Shown here: positions 53,881 through 64,000 of the stretch, one piece after another
Layout of the letters: each line of letters begins with the position of its first letter
Position numbering within the stretch: the stretch's first letter is position 1
Assembly (NCBI GenBank): GCA_963703665.1
Contig: CAVPFB010000011.1
Location: 1 to 64,000 of the forward strand
DNA from: AP-15 sp963703665
GTDB taxonomy: Bacteria; Pseudomonadota; Alphaproteobacteria; ATCC43930; CGMCC-115725
Length of the DNA: 64,000 bases
Direction: 5' to 3'
The notes under the pieces: model-generated
Told to the model about the DNA's origin: nothing
What the model saw: only the letters and a program-made list of their open reading frames with translations
The model's database searches: none
Position numbers and translations under genes: made by a program

Positions 53881-55008
53881 TCAGGACTTTGTGGCGATCG
53901 CGTCGGAGCCCTCGATGCGCGAGGCGAGTGCCGCGGCGAGGAACCGGTCGATGTCGCCGTCGAGCACCGCCCCGGTATTGGCGGTCTCGACCCCGGTGCG
54001 CAGATCCTTGACCATCTGGTAGGGCTGCAGCACGTAGGAGCGGATCTGGTGGCCCCAGCCGATCTCGGTCTTGGTCGCGTTCTTGGCGTCGGTCACCGCC
54101 TCGCGGCGCTGCAATTCAGCTTCGTAGAGCCGGGCGCGCAGCATCGAGAAGGCGTGGGCCCGGTTCTGGTGCTGTGAGCGCTCGCTCTGGCACTGCACGA
54201 CGATGCCGCTCGGGCCATGGGTGATGCGCACCGCGCTGTCGGTCTTGTTGACGTGCTGGCCGCCCGCACCCGAGGAGCGATAGGTGTCGATGCGCAGATC
54301 CTTGTCGTTGATCTCGACCTCGATCTTGTCGTCGACCACCGGATAGACCCAGACCGAGGCGAAGCTGGTGTGGCGGCGATCGTTCGAGTCGAACGGCGAA
54401 ATACGCACCAGGCGGTGAACGCCGCTCTCGGTCTTCAGCCAGCCATAGGCGTCGGGGCCGGAGATCCGCACGGTGGCCGATTTGAGCCCGGCCTCCTCGC
54501 CGCCGCTCTCTTCGAGCCACTCGCTCTTATAGCCATGGGCTTCGGCCCAGCGCACATACATGCGCAGCAGCATCTCGGCCCAATCCTGCGCCTCGGTGCC
54601 GCCGGCCCCGGCATGGACCTCGAGATAGCAGTCGTTGCCGTCGGCCTCGCCCGACAACAGGCTTTCGAGCTCGCGACGGGCCGCTTCGGCGCGCAGCCTC
54701 TCGAGGCTCGCCTCGGCTTCGGCGACGATCCCGGCCTCGCCCTCGGCCTCGCCCAATTCGATCAGCTCGAGGGCCTCCTCGACCGCGCGCTTCGATCCGG
54801 CGATAGCTGCCGATCGCCTGGTCGAGCCGGGTGCGCTCGCGCAACAGCTTCTGTGCTGAAGCGGGATCGTCCCACAGGCGCGGATTTTCAATGTCGGCGT
54901 TCAGCTCGGCCAGGCGCCGGGTTGCGCGTGTCCCAGTCAAAGATGCCTCCTCAGCAGCGCCAGCGACTTTCTGATGTCGCCGGCCGCAGCCTCGATTTCA
55001 GCGCGCAT
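53881..55008 (-). CDS. prfB: Peptide chain release factor 2, programmed frameshift plus two indels
   Basis: RF2 ends translation at UGA and UAA. The start at 55008 (MRAEIEAAAGDIRKSLALLRRHL) reads 23 codons to an in-frame TGA at the programmed +1 site CTTTGAC, preceded by an AGGAGG stimulator. After the shift D-W-D-T follows. Two further frame changes, near 54926 (an extra base in CGCGC) and near 54805, are probably sequence errors. The GGQ motif is in SSGAGGQHVNKTDSAVRITH. The VHAGAGGTEAQDWAEML segment and C-terminal VKDLRTGVETAN are typical. Length is about 375. Confidence 0.94.
54936..54942 (-). promoter_or_regulatory. prfB programmed +1 frameshift site
   Basis: The slippery heptamer CTTTGAC contains the in-frame TGA. 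Immediately upstream the message has GAGGAGGCAT, the Shine-Dalgarno-like stimulator. Low RF2 makes the ribosome pause at UGA and shift +1, so RF2 controls its own level. Confidence 0.92.
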
Positions 55009-55051
55009 GCTTCGCTCCTCCGTCGGTTTCGGGCTGTTTCAAACGCTGGTT

Positions 55052-57833
55052 TTAATATAGGCCGCCGGTGCCGCCGGCGGGAGCGCCGCGCCGCGGCAGC
55101 ATCGCGCTGTTGCCGCGGCCGGGCCCGGTCGCGGCATTGCCTCCACCGGCGGCGGGGGCACCCGCGGGACCGGCGTTGAGGTCGGCCGAGTTGGCGTCGG
55201 CCGAGTTGACGTCGCCGGGGCTCGTGTTGCCGGTTCCCGCGTCGCCGGGGCTCGCGTTGCCGGTTCCCGCGTCGCCGTTCCCCATGTTGCCAGTTCCCGC
55301 GTCGCCGTTCCCGGCGTCGCCGTTTCCGGCATCGCCGGCCGAGGCGACCGGCGTGGCGTTGTCGCCGGGCGCGCCCTGATGATCGGAATGGCGGGTTTGG
55401 CCGGGCTCGGTTCCGGGCTTGTAGGCCTCGTAGATCGCCGGCCCGCCGCCGGAGACCGGCAGCCCGGTCGCGGCGCTGACCCGATAGAGCCGCAGGCCGG
55501 GCGGGATGCGGAAATCGGTCGCCGGCGTGTTCTTCAACGCGGCAATCATGAAGTCGCGAAAGATCGGGGCCGCGACATGCCCGCCGGTCTCGTCCTTGCC
55601 GAGGCTTTCCGGATCGTCGTAGCCGACATAGACGCCGGCGGCGAGGTCGGGGGTGAAGCCTTCGAACCACGCATCGCGGTAATCGTTGGTGGTCCCGGTC
55701 TTGCCGGCGATCGGTCGGCCCACCGCCTTGACCGCGTCGCCGGTGCCGCGCTGCACCACCCCCTCCATCATCGTCACCACCTGATAGGCCGAGCCGGGGT
55801 CGGCCACCTGCTCGCGGGTGTCCGGGATCACCGGCACCGGCTGATGGTGCCACTCGACATCGGTGCAGCCGTCGCACGGCCGATTGTCGGCGCGGAAAAT
55901 AGTCTTGCCGTTGCGGTCCTGGACCCGGTCGATCACGGTCGGGGCAACCTGCTTGCCGCCGTTGACCAGCATCGCATAGGCGGCGGTCAGCCGCAGCGGG
56001 GTGGTCTCACCAGAGCCGAGGGTGATCGAATATTCGTGCGGCACATGGTCCATGATGCCGAAGCGTTCGATCGTTTTGGCGATCGGGTCCATCCCGACCA
56101 TCGTGGCGAGGCGCACCGTCAGGGTATCGATCGACTGCTCGAGCCCGATGCGCAGCGGGGTCGGGCCGCGGAAGCGGTCGGCCTCGTAATTGGTCGGCGT
56201 CCACATCGGCAGCCCGGCGCCCTGCGGCAGCGAGATCGGGGCGTCGCTGACCCGCGTCGACGGCGTAAAGCCGTGATCGAGCGCGGTCAGAAAGACAAAC
56301 GGCTTGATCGCCGACCCGGTTTGTCGATACGCCTGGGTCGCGCGGTCGAACTGGCTGATCGCAAAGCTGAACCCGCCGCTGATCGCCAGCACCCGGCCGG
56401 TATGCGGATCCATCGCGACCAGCGCGCCCGACACTTCCGGCACCTGGCACAGGGTGAAGCCGGCGGGCGCGCGCTCCTTCGCAGCGGCCCGGGTTTTGCC
56501 GGCCGCCTTGGCCTCCTCGGGCGCCGTGGTACTTGTCGGTCGCCGTGGTCTTGTCGGTGCCGCTTTTGGCCGCCGGTGGCGCGATCGGCGCCACCATCAC
56601 CACATCCCCGGCCTTGACGACGTCGCCCGCGCCGCGCGGGAACGGTCCGAGGCTGCCGTTGCGGTAGCGCGGCCGGGCCCAGCGCATCTGCGAGAATGGG
56701 ATCTCCGAAGTGTCGCCGTTGGCCAGGCCGATCGCCGCCTCGCCGGGTGCGGTGCGCAGCACGACCGCCAGCTGCCAGCCGACATCGGTCGCCACGGCGG
56801 GAACCGCGACCGTGCTCAAATTCGTGATCCAATCGCCGCGCGGGTCGATATGGGCGATGGCACCGCGCCAGCCTTCATGGCCATGGTCATAGGCGACCAG
56901 CCCGTCGCGCAATGCCTTGTCGGCCGCCGCCTGCAGGCGCGGATCGAGGCTGGTGCGTACCGACAGGCCGGCGCCGTAGAGCGCCTTTTCGCCATAGCGC
57001 GCGAGCAGCTCGCGCCGCACCTCCTCGGCGAAATATGGCGCCTTGACCGCGCCCGCTTCCTGCCGATGGTGCAGAACCAGCGGCTCCGCCTGGGCCGCTT
57101 CCGCCGCGCCGCGGCTGATGAAGCCGTCATCGGCCATGCGGTCGAGCACCCAGTCGCGACGCGCCGTTGCCGCCTGCGGCGAGCGCACCGGATTATAGCG
57201 GTTCGGCGCCTTCGGCAGTCCGCCCAGAAAAGCTGCCTCGCCCAGGCTCAACTGATCGAGCGACTTGTCGAAATAGGTCAGCGCCGCCGCCGCGACGCCA
57301 TAGGCGCCCGAGCCGAGATAGATCTCGTTCAGATAGAGCTCGAGGATGCGGTCCTTGGACAGCGCCGCATCGATGCGGGTGGCGAGCAGGATTTCCTTGA
57401 TCTTGCGCGAGACCGAAACCTCGTTGGACAGCAGCATGTTCTTGGCGACCTGCTGGGTGATGGTCGACGCCCCGATCGGGCGACGGCCGCCGCGCAACCG
57501 GCCGACATCGGTGATCCCGGCGCGCAGGATCGACAGCGGATCGATCCCGTGATGGCTGTAAAAGGTCTTGTCCTCGGCGGAAATGAAGGCCTCGGTGACC
57601 GGCTTGGGAATCGCCTGGATCGGCACGAAGACCCGTCGCTCGGCGGCGTACTCGGCCAGCAGCCGCCCGTCGCCGGCCTGGACCCGGGTCATGATCGGCG
57701 GCTGATAATGCGCCAGCTGCTGGTAGTCCGGCAGATCGCGGCCGAAATACCAGATCGTCACACCGACAAATCCGCACCCGGCGATCGCCAGGATCACCGC
57801 GCAGACGAAAAGAAATCGGATCAGCTTGACCAT
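55052..57833 (-). CDS. mrcA: Penicillin-binding protein 1A, frameshifted
   Basis: This class A PBP polymerises and crosslinks peptidoglycan. It starts MVKLIRFLFVCAVILAIAGCG (membrane anchor). The GT51 domain has EDKTFYSHHGID and GASTITQQVAKN near 110-125. The transpeptidase has the serine in TGSAIKPFVFL, the SxN-type loop and KTGTTNDYRDAWF. The frame breaks near 56525, in a linker, and continues to 55052. Corrected length is about 926. The C-terminal 100 residues are a pentapeptide-based tail (GDAGN, GDAGT, GNASP and similar). It is divergent from rne. Confidence 0.92.
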
Positions 57834-58345
57834 TCGTTCGAGCGGCTAGACGCGGGCGCCCCTGTTGCAGTCAACGCCGCGACCACCCCGGGTCCCGCGC
57901 GGCACCGCCTTATATGCGATGTCGCAGTTGATGGTCCAAGGAGTTTTGCTGCTCCGCCAAGCCCGGTGACCACGCCACGCCCGGCCCGCGTATAAAGCCC
58001 AATGGACGAAGGCGCAACGGACGAGGGCATTGTCGCGGGAGGTTTCACTATATACATTGTGACTTGCGAGAAACCGCCGTCCGCCTGACGGGCGCCGCGC
58101 CCGTCAGGATGTCGCGCGATGAGTCTGCGCATCGGCGGTATGCCTGCCGCTGCGGCGGGCCAGAGCGCTGGACGGCGCGGATTGTCGGAACCTGAAGCTG
58201 TCCCCCTGACGAGATTCGCCATGGCCGAACCCCAATCGTTCCGATCAGGCATGAGTTCAGGCGTGGCCGGCTTCCTTGCACACGGGATCGCGCCACCGGC
58301 CGAATTTCGCGCGGCCGCGGCAGCGCGCCTCGGAGTTACGCCCGA
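57834..58345. other. Divergent intergenic region between mrcA and rne
   Basis: The 512 bases contain no credible gene, although an amidase gene often occupies this place in related genomes. An AT-rich segment at 58046-58070 may carry a promoter. The long stretch before rne fits an untranslated leader through which RNase E could control its own mRNA (inference). Confidence 0.4.
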
Positions 58346-61300
58346 ATGGCAAAGCGCATGCTCATCGACGCCACCCATCCCGAAGAAACCCGGGTGGTGG
58401 TACTGAATGGCAATCGTCTGGAAGAGTTTGATTTCGAATCATCCACAAAACAGCAGGTAAAAGGAAATATCTATCTTGCCAAGGTGACGCGTGTCGAGCC
58501 GTCGCTACAGGCGGCTTTTGTCGAATACGGGGGCAATCGGCACGGCTTTCTGGCCTTCAGCGAGATCCATCCCGATTATTTTAGAATCCCGGTCGGCGAC
58601 CGTGAGAGGGCCGGAGACGGCGGGTATCGCGCCGATCTCGCCGGACTTGAAATCGGCGCCGAAGACGCCGGAGTGCCTCTGGCGGCGGCCCTGCCCGAGC
58701 CGGTCGCTGTCGTCGCGGCGCCGACCGGGGCAGACGATCCGGTGGCAGAAGAACCGGCCGGCGACGACGACAGGGCGGACGGCGAAAAAGCGGACGGCGA
58801 AAAAGCGGACGGCGACACGCGAACCTGGGTTCGAGCGGTCGTGGGGAGCGGCGCCCGGCACCGCGGACGAGAGTACCGCGGACGAGAGCTCCGCGGACGA
58901 GAGCTCTGCGGACGAGAGCACGGCGCCCGGCACAGCGGACGAGAGCATGGCGGCAACGGGCGCAGCAGCCAGTGTCGCCGAGGAGGGGGCGGCGCGCGCC
59001 GAAGCGGCCCGAGCCGAGCTGCCGTGGGAAGATGTGACGCCGTTCGTCCCGGTTGCCCCCGATGCCGGTGCGGCGCAGCCGGGGTTCGCGCCGATCTCGG
59101 CGGCGTCTCCGGATATGCCGGGTGAGCCGGTCGGCTACGCGGCATTGCGAGCGGGCGACGCTGGCGCCGAGATGCGGGCCAATGCGGCGGCGGATCGAGC
59201 GCCGGCAGCCGCGGACGATATCGTTGCCGAGGCCGCCGAGACGACACCCGAGCTGGCGCGCGCCCGGCTCGAGGGCGAGACCAGCGACCCTGAAATCATC
59301 GAGACCCTCGGGGGCGACGAGTTCGAAGAGGCCGAGCGCCAGCGCTCGCGCGCCCACTCGTCATTACAAGATCCAGGAGGTGGTCAAGCGCCGGCAGATC
59401 ATGCTGGTCCAGGTCACCAAGGAGGAGCGCGGCAACAAGGGCGCGGCGCTGACGACTTATCTCTCGCTCGCCGGGCGCTATTGCGTGCTGATGCCGAACA
59501 CCGCGCGCGGCGGCGGCGTGTCGCGCAAGATCACCAGCCTCAGCGACCGCCGGCGCTTGAAGGACATCCTCGAGGAGCTCGACATTCCCGAGGGCATGGG
59601 GGTGATCGTGCGCACCGCCGGCGCCGAGCGCTCGAAAGCCGAGATCAAGCGCGACTACGAATACCTGCTGCGGCTGTGGAACGAGATCCGCGAGCTGACA
59701 TTGCGCTCGACCGCGCCGGCCCTGATCTATGAGGAAGGCAATCTGATCAAGCGGTCGATCCGCGATCTCTACACGCGCGATATCGACGAGGTGCTGGTCG
59801 AAGGCGAGGACGGCTACCGCACCGCGAAGTCGTTCATGAAGATGCTGATGCCGAGCCATGCCAAGCGGGTCCAGCCCTATCGCGACCCGCAGATCGGGCT
59901 GTTGCACCGCTTTCAGGTCGAAAGCCAGATCGACGCGATCCACTCGCCGATCGTCCAGCTGCGCTCGGGCGGCTACGTCGTGATCAACCAGACCGAGGCG
60001 CTGGTCGCGATCGACGTCAATTCCGGCCGCTCGACGCGCGAGCGCAACATCGAAGAGACGGCGCTGCGCACCAACCTCGAAGCCGCCGAAGAGATCGCCC
60101 GCCAGCTGCGCCTGCGCGATCTCGCGGGGCTGATCGTGATCGACTTCATCGACATGGAGGAGCACCGCAACCAGGGCGCGGTGGAGCGCCGGCTCAAGGA
60201 CGCGCTCAAAAACGATCGCGCCCGCATCCAGGTCGGGCCGGATCAGCCCGTTCGGCCTCCTCGAAATGTCGCGTCAGCGGCTGCGCCCGTCCTTGGTCGA
60301 AGCTTCGACCCAACCCTGTCCGCATTGCGGCGGCACCGGGTTCATCCGCTCGACCGAATCGACGGCGCTCTATGTGCTGCGCTCGATTGAGGAGGAGGGG
60401 ATGCGGCGGCGCTCGGCCGAGGTCTGCGTCCATGTGCCGACCACCGTGGCGCTCTACATCCTCAACCACAAGCGCGAATTCCCTGGCGCAGCTCGAAACG
60501 CGCTACGGGGTCCATGTGCTGGTGGCGCGCGACGACGCGCTGATCCCGCCCGCCTTCCGCCTCGAAAGGCTGCGCACCTACGAGCCGGGCGAAGCAGCAC
60601 CCGCGGTCCCGCTGCCGTTGACCCAGGCGCCGGAGCTCGAAGAGGAGGAGCCGGAGGAAGAGGATGCCGGCGAGACCGAGGCCGCCGAGGCCGAACCGCA
60701 GGGCCGGGAGGACGACGAGGAACGCGGCCGCGGCCGTCGGCGTCGGCGTCGGCGCCGGCGGCACGAGGACGAGCGGGGTGCGCCAGCGTCGCCGCGTGCC
60801 ACGGAAGACGGCGCAGAACCATCCGACGAATCGGTCGCCGCCTCGGGTCGCGTGGCCGGCGCGGAGCACGGCGGCGCCATGCATGCCGGCGAGGCGGAGG
60901 CCGATGCGGCCGGGGCCGAGACGCGAGACGGCGACGTGCAGGATGGCGACCCGCAGGATGGCGACGCGCATGATGGCGACTCGCAGGATGGGGACGCGCA
61001 GGATGGCGACGCGCAGGGGGAGGACGACAAGCTGCGGCGCCGTCGCGGCCGACGCGGCGGCAGACGCCGCGGGCGGCGCGAGGAGATTGCGGGGCCGAGC
61101 TTTGAGGATCCGCGCCCGGCTTCGGAGACGATCGAAGTGGCGGCCATGCCCGGCGAGGACGAACCCGCTGATGAGGTCGATCCTCGGGGCGAGGGCGATC
61201 CTCCCCAACTCGATGACGGCGATTTCGCGGCCGGGAAAGCCGTGGGGGCGAGTGCGGCAGCGGCTGCGTGGCCGGCGGATGCCCAGGCGGCTGACGGGAT

Positions 61301-61718
61301 CGAGACGACGAGCCTGCCGGCGCTGGCCGGCGAGGCGGCGAGCCGATCCAGCCCGGCTGCGGCGGAGCCGGCAGAGCCGTCCCGAACCATCCTCGCCGTT
61401 GACGACGCGCCGGGCGACCCGGTCTGGGCGCCGATCGCCAGCGGCGGCGAAGCGGCGCCGGAGGGCGGCACGGAGCCGGGGTCGGCGCGGCACTCGGCCG
61501 CCGAGGCCGAGCCCTCCGGCTACCGGGAGAACACCCCGCAGGGTGAGGTAACCGAGCCGAGCCCGGCGACGCCGCCGGCCGGCCGCCAACCCCCCGCCCT
61601 GACTCAATCTCCGGTCATGGCCGAACCGCAGCCGGAACCGGCCCCGAAGGTGCAGACCGTCACCGAAAAGCCGCCGAGTCCGCGCAGAGGTTGGTGGCAG
61701 CGCCTGATGCAGTCCTGA
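58346..61718 (+). CDS. rne: Ribonuclease E, frameshifted
   Basis: RNase E starts decay and processing of most RNAs and scaffolds the degradosome. The start at 58346 (MAKRMLIDATHPEETRVVVL) leads into the S1 domain (GNIYLAKVTRVEPSLQAAFVEYGG), which is interrupted by a long acidic insertion of alphaproteobacterial type. The catalytic core has AIDVNSGRSTRERNIEETAL and LIVIDFIDM, and the Zn-link is CPHCGGTG. The arginine- and acid-rich C-terminal half ends in GWWQRLMQS. Four frame changes lie near 58850, 59365, 60245 and 60480. Corrected length is about 1120. Three pentapeptide repeats occur in it. Confidence 0.93.
58775..58948 (+). repeat. 15-base tandem repeats in rne S1 insertion
   Basis: Two short arrays with 15-base period: GCGGACGGCGAAAAA about three times (58778-58815, peptide ADGEK) and GCGGACGAGAGC plus three bases about five times (58864-58945, peptide ADES plus one). 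Between them lies one of the gene's frame changes. Confidence 0.85.
60938..61020 (+). repeat. 15-base tandem repeats in rne C-terminal region
   Basis: About five and a half copies of a 15-base unit resembling CAGGATGGCGACGCG encode QDGDA-type pentapeptides. There are no spacers, so this is not a CRISPR. Confidence 0.88.
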
Positions 61719-61774
61719 GAACGAGCGGACCTGAGAACGAGCGGACCCGAGAACGAACGGACCCGAGAACGGGG
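61714..61774 (+). repeat. 16-base tandem repeat across the rne stop
   Basis: CCTGAGAACGAGCGGA is repeated almost four times (61714, 61730, 61746, 61762). The first copy contains the rne stop codon. The remainder of the gap to the next gene has no coding signal. Confidence 0.88.
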
Positions 61775-61909
61775 CGCGAGGGCGGGCTGGGCGGCGCCCA
61801 TTGCCGCCGTCTCGTCGCAATCCTATCCTGCGCCTTCGCCGGGGGACACCAGAGCCGGTCCCGCAGGCTGGGGCGAGGCTCGTCTGACGCGCTCTAAAGG
61901 GCGTCCCCG

Positions 61910-63277
61910 ATGCTGCTTTGCGTTTTCCTGAGAACCTCGGTTTTCGTCCTCTCCGCGGCACTCGCCCTCGCTCGGGTCGCGATCGCGCACGAGTCGGGAG
62001 CCGGCAACCGCGTCAGCCTGTTGCGGGATACCGAAATCGAGGGCGACATCCGCACCATGATGATCCCGATCTGGAAGGCGGCCGATCTCGATCCGGACGC
62101 CGTCCACGTCTATCTGGTGGCCGACGACAGCATCAACTCCTTCGTCGCCGGCGGTCAGAATATTTTCATCAATTCCGGTCTAGTTTTGCGAGCGAAGTCG
62201 CCGAACCAACTGATCGGTGTTCTCGCGCACGAGACCGGCCACATCGCCGGGGGACATCTGTACAAGGGCGCGGAGGCGATGCACGACGCCAGCATTGAGG
62301 AGATTTTGGCAATGGCGGCGGGTGTGGCCGCGACGGTCGCGTCGCGGGGCAGCGACGGCGGCGCGGCGCTGCTGGGTGCGGCGGGCGTCGGCCAGCGAGC
62401 CTTTCTGCAATTTTCCGTGACCCAGGAAGCGACTGCCGACCACGCCGCGATGAACTTCCTTGATGCAACCCATCAATCGGCGCGCGGGCTGCTGCAATTT
62501 TTTGAGATTCTGCAGTCCGAGGAAATGCTGACCGGTGCTCATGAAGACCCCTATCTGATGGATCACCCGTTGACCCAGGAGCGGATCGATTATGTCCGTG
62601 ATCATGTCGAGCGCTCGCCCTATTCCGACGCTCCGGACCCGCCCGATTACATTGCGATGCTGGCGCGCATCAAAGCCAAGCTCGCGGCCTTTACCGAGCC
62701 GCCGTCGACGACCTTGGGCAAATATTCGGAACAGGACCGCTCGGTGCTGGCGCGCTACGCCCGCGCCATCGCCTATTACCGCACCCCCGAACTCGACAAG
62801 GCATTGCCGATCATCGACGAAATGATCCGCGAGGCTCCGCGCGATCCCTATTTTCGCGAGCTGAAAGGCCAGATGCTGTTTGAGAATGGCCAGATCAAGG
62901 ATGCGGTCGGGCCGTACCAGGAGGCGGTGCGCCTCGATCCCGATGCCGCCTTGCTGCGGATCGAACTGGCACAGGTCTACATCGAGAACCACGATCCGGC
63001 GCGGAACAAGCTGGCGATCGCATATTTGAGCGATGCATTGCGGACCGAGGACAAGGATGTCGATGCGTGGCACTTGCTGGCGACCGCCTATGGCCGCGAC
63101 AATCAGATCGGCATGGCGGCGTTGTCCCTGGCCGAGGAAGGGCTCGCCGCCGACAACAAAAAGGACGCGGTCCAGGAAGCCGGCCGCGCCGAGCACCTGC
63201 TGCCAAAGACCGGCGCGGCACGCGCTCGCGCGCAGGAGATCCGCCTAGAGGCCAAGAACCTCGACGATTCAGATTAG
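61910..63277 (+). CDS. Exported M48 metalloprotease with TPR domain (BepA/YfgC-like)
   Basis: The 455-residue protein has a signal peptide (MLLCVFLRTSVFVLSAALA). The M48 domain carries the zinc site HETGHIAGGH near residue 105 and a third ligand in EATADHAAMNF near 170. Four or more TPR repeats follow from about residue 285 to the end. This layout matches BepA, which degrades or assists outer-membrane proteins during LptD assembly. HETGH replaces the more common HEIGH. The DsbA-like gene follows 69 bases later, and both concern folding in the periplasm. Confidence 0.9.
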   Translation: MLLCVFLRTSVFVLSAALALARVAIAHESGAGNRVSLLRDTEIEGDIRTMMIPIWKAADLDPDAVHVYLVADDSINSFVAGGQNIFINSGLVLRAKSPNQLIGVLAHETGHIAGGHLYKGAEAMHDASIEEILAMAAGVAATVASRGSDGGAALLGAAGVGQRAFLQFSVTQEATADHAAMNFLDATHQSARGLLQFFEILQSEEMLTGAHEDPYLMDHPLTQERIDYVRDHVERSPYSDAPDPPDYIAMLARIKAKLAAFTEPPSTTLGKYSEQDRSVLARYARAIAYYRTPELDKALPIIDEMIREAPRDPYFRELKGQMLFENGQIKDAVGPYQEAVRLDPDAALLRIELAQVYIENHDPARNKLAIAYLSDALRTEDKDVDAWHLLATAYGRDNQIGMAALSLAEEGLAADNKKDAVQEAGRAEHLLPKTGAARARAQEIRLEAKNLDDSD

Positions 63278-63346
63278 CCAGCCGGATTGAGCCGGTCGGA
63301 TAGAGCCGAGCCCGGCATCCCGCCGCGGCTCACAGCAAAGGAGCTG

Positions 63347-64000
63347 ATGTTGATGCTGGTTCGCGCGCGATCGGCGATTTTGGCGCTCGCCTGTGTGTTT
63401 GTTGCCGCGGCACCGCTCGTCTCGGTCGGAGCGGCCGAAACGTCGCCGGTGCAACGTCAGGACATCGAGTCGATCATCCACGACTATCTCCTGCAGCATC
63501 CCGACGTCCTGATTGCCGCGCTGCGTGCGGCCGAGGACAAGCTGAGCCGCGACAACGACGCCAAGGCGACGCAATCCGTAGCGCAGAACCGGCGCCAGAT
63601 CCTGGATGACCCGGCGACTCCGGTCACGGGCGCTCCGCATGGCACTGCAACGATCGTCGAGTTCTTCGACTACCGGTGCCCCTATTGCAAGCAGGTCCAG
63701 CCCGCGCTCGACGCGCTGCTGAAGCAGGACCCGAAGCTGCGGCTCGTCGATAAGGAATTTCCGATTCTCGGGCCGGTATCGGTCACCGCGGCCCGCGCGG
63801 CGCTGGCGGCGCAGCAGCAGGGCAAATATGACGCCTTTCACGCGGCGATGATGGCGGCGCGCGGCAACATCACCGACGAGACGGTTTATCAGGTGGCGGC
63901 CTCGGTCGGGCTCGATGTCGACCGTCTGAAGCGCGACATGGCGTCACCCGCGATCAGCGAGCAGCTGAAGGCCAATCTGGCGCTTGCCGACGAGCTGAAC
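63347..64000 (+). CDS. DsbA-family thiol-disulfide oxidoreductase, cut by window end
   Basis: The gene starts at 63347 (MLMLVRARSAILALACVFVA) after AAAGGAG and runs off the right edge after 218 residues. A signal peptide ends near SVGAAE. A helical segment (DIESIIHDYLLQHPDVLIAAL) precedes the thioredoxin fold. The active site is FFDYRCPYCKQVQP near residue 107. The layout with the N-terminal helical arm matches Com1/ScsC/BcfH-like members rather than classical DsbA. About 30 residues should be missing. Confidence 0.88.
   Translation, partial: MLMLVRARSAILALACVFVAAAPLVSVGAAETSPVQRQDIESIIHDYLLQHPDVLIAALRAAEDKLSRDNDAKATQSVAQNRRQILDDPATPVTGAPHGTATIVEFFDYRCPYCKQVQPALDALLKQDPKLRLVDKEFPILGPVSVTAARAALAAQQQGKYDAFHAAMMAARGNITDETVYQVAASVGLDVDRLKRDMASPAISEQLKANLALADELN

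Noticed and set aside
60938..61020. Regular repeats that might suggest a CRISPR array
   Set aside because: Units are contiguous 15-mers without spacers, in frame with RNase E, and no cas genes are nearby.

Overview
The window is GC-rich and looks chromosomal, from an alphaproteobacterium. The signs are a Shemin-type 5-aminolevulinate synthase, an RNase E with an acidic insertion in its S1 region, CcmI/CcmH/CcmF cytochrome c maturation genes, a large hopanoid cluster and an NAD-linked molybdenum formate dehydrogenase. A Rhodospirillales-like or Acetobacterales-like soil bacterium is my inference. Nothing in the window fixes the genus.

Layout. 0-5.2 kb is an accessory, lower-GC stretch. It holds an exported Gly-Ser-Pro repeat protein, a DUF2934-type membrane protein, a toxin-antitoxin pair flanked by direct repeats, a lipoprotein and a winged-helix/TPR regulator. 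5.5-8.9 kb is an ECF sigma factor locus with cytochrome b561, an exported metallophosphoesterase and a cupredoxin. 8.9-14.9 kb has ilvD, a pepsin-like exported protein, a Rieske oxygenase with a PPOX-fold partner, CsbD and a phasin-like protein. A tRNA-Val follows at 15.2 kb, then a di-haem peroxidase and a fibronectin-III protein (15.8-18.0 kb), then hemA. 19.3-33.0 kb is the hopanoid locus: hpnK, hpnJ-hpnI, ispH-hpnH, hpnG and shc-hpnE-hpnD-hpnC-hpnA, interrupted by a decayed toxin-antitoxin pair. 33.1-36.9 kb is ccmI-ccmH-ccmF. 36.9-39.9 kb has a flavin monooxygenase of the acyl-CoA dehydrogenase fold, a DUF3574 lipoprotein and a divergent PRPP synthetase. 39.9-52.5 kb is an oxalate/formate catabolic region: formate dehydrogenase alpha and fused beta/gamma subunits, frc with its GntR regulator, and oxc. 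An insertion of small genes and repeats separates frc from oxc. 52.8-64 kb has an S51 peptidase and housekeeping genes: prfB, penicillin-binding protein 1A, rne, an M48/TPR protease and a DsbA-like protein cut by the window end.

How the genes fit together. Oxc and Frc would turn oxalate into formyl-CoA, CO2 and formate, and the formate dehydrogenase would oxidise formate to CO2 with NADH production. HpnD/C/E make squalene from farnesyl diphosphate, Shc cyclises it, HpnH and HpnG build the ribosyl side chain, and HpnI/K/J predict a bacteriohopanetetrol cyclitol ether. IspH in the same locus supplies isoprenoid precursor.

A caution for every reader: at least fourteen genes are broken by one-base-type frameshifts while their motifs stay intact in another frame. 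Examples are ilvD, the formate dehydrogenase beta subunit, oxc, prfB, the PBP1A gene and rne. I read most of these as sequence errors and annotate the full span as one gene. The two toxin genes look truly inactivated. No CRISPR array, transposase or complete prophage is visible.
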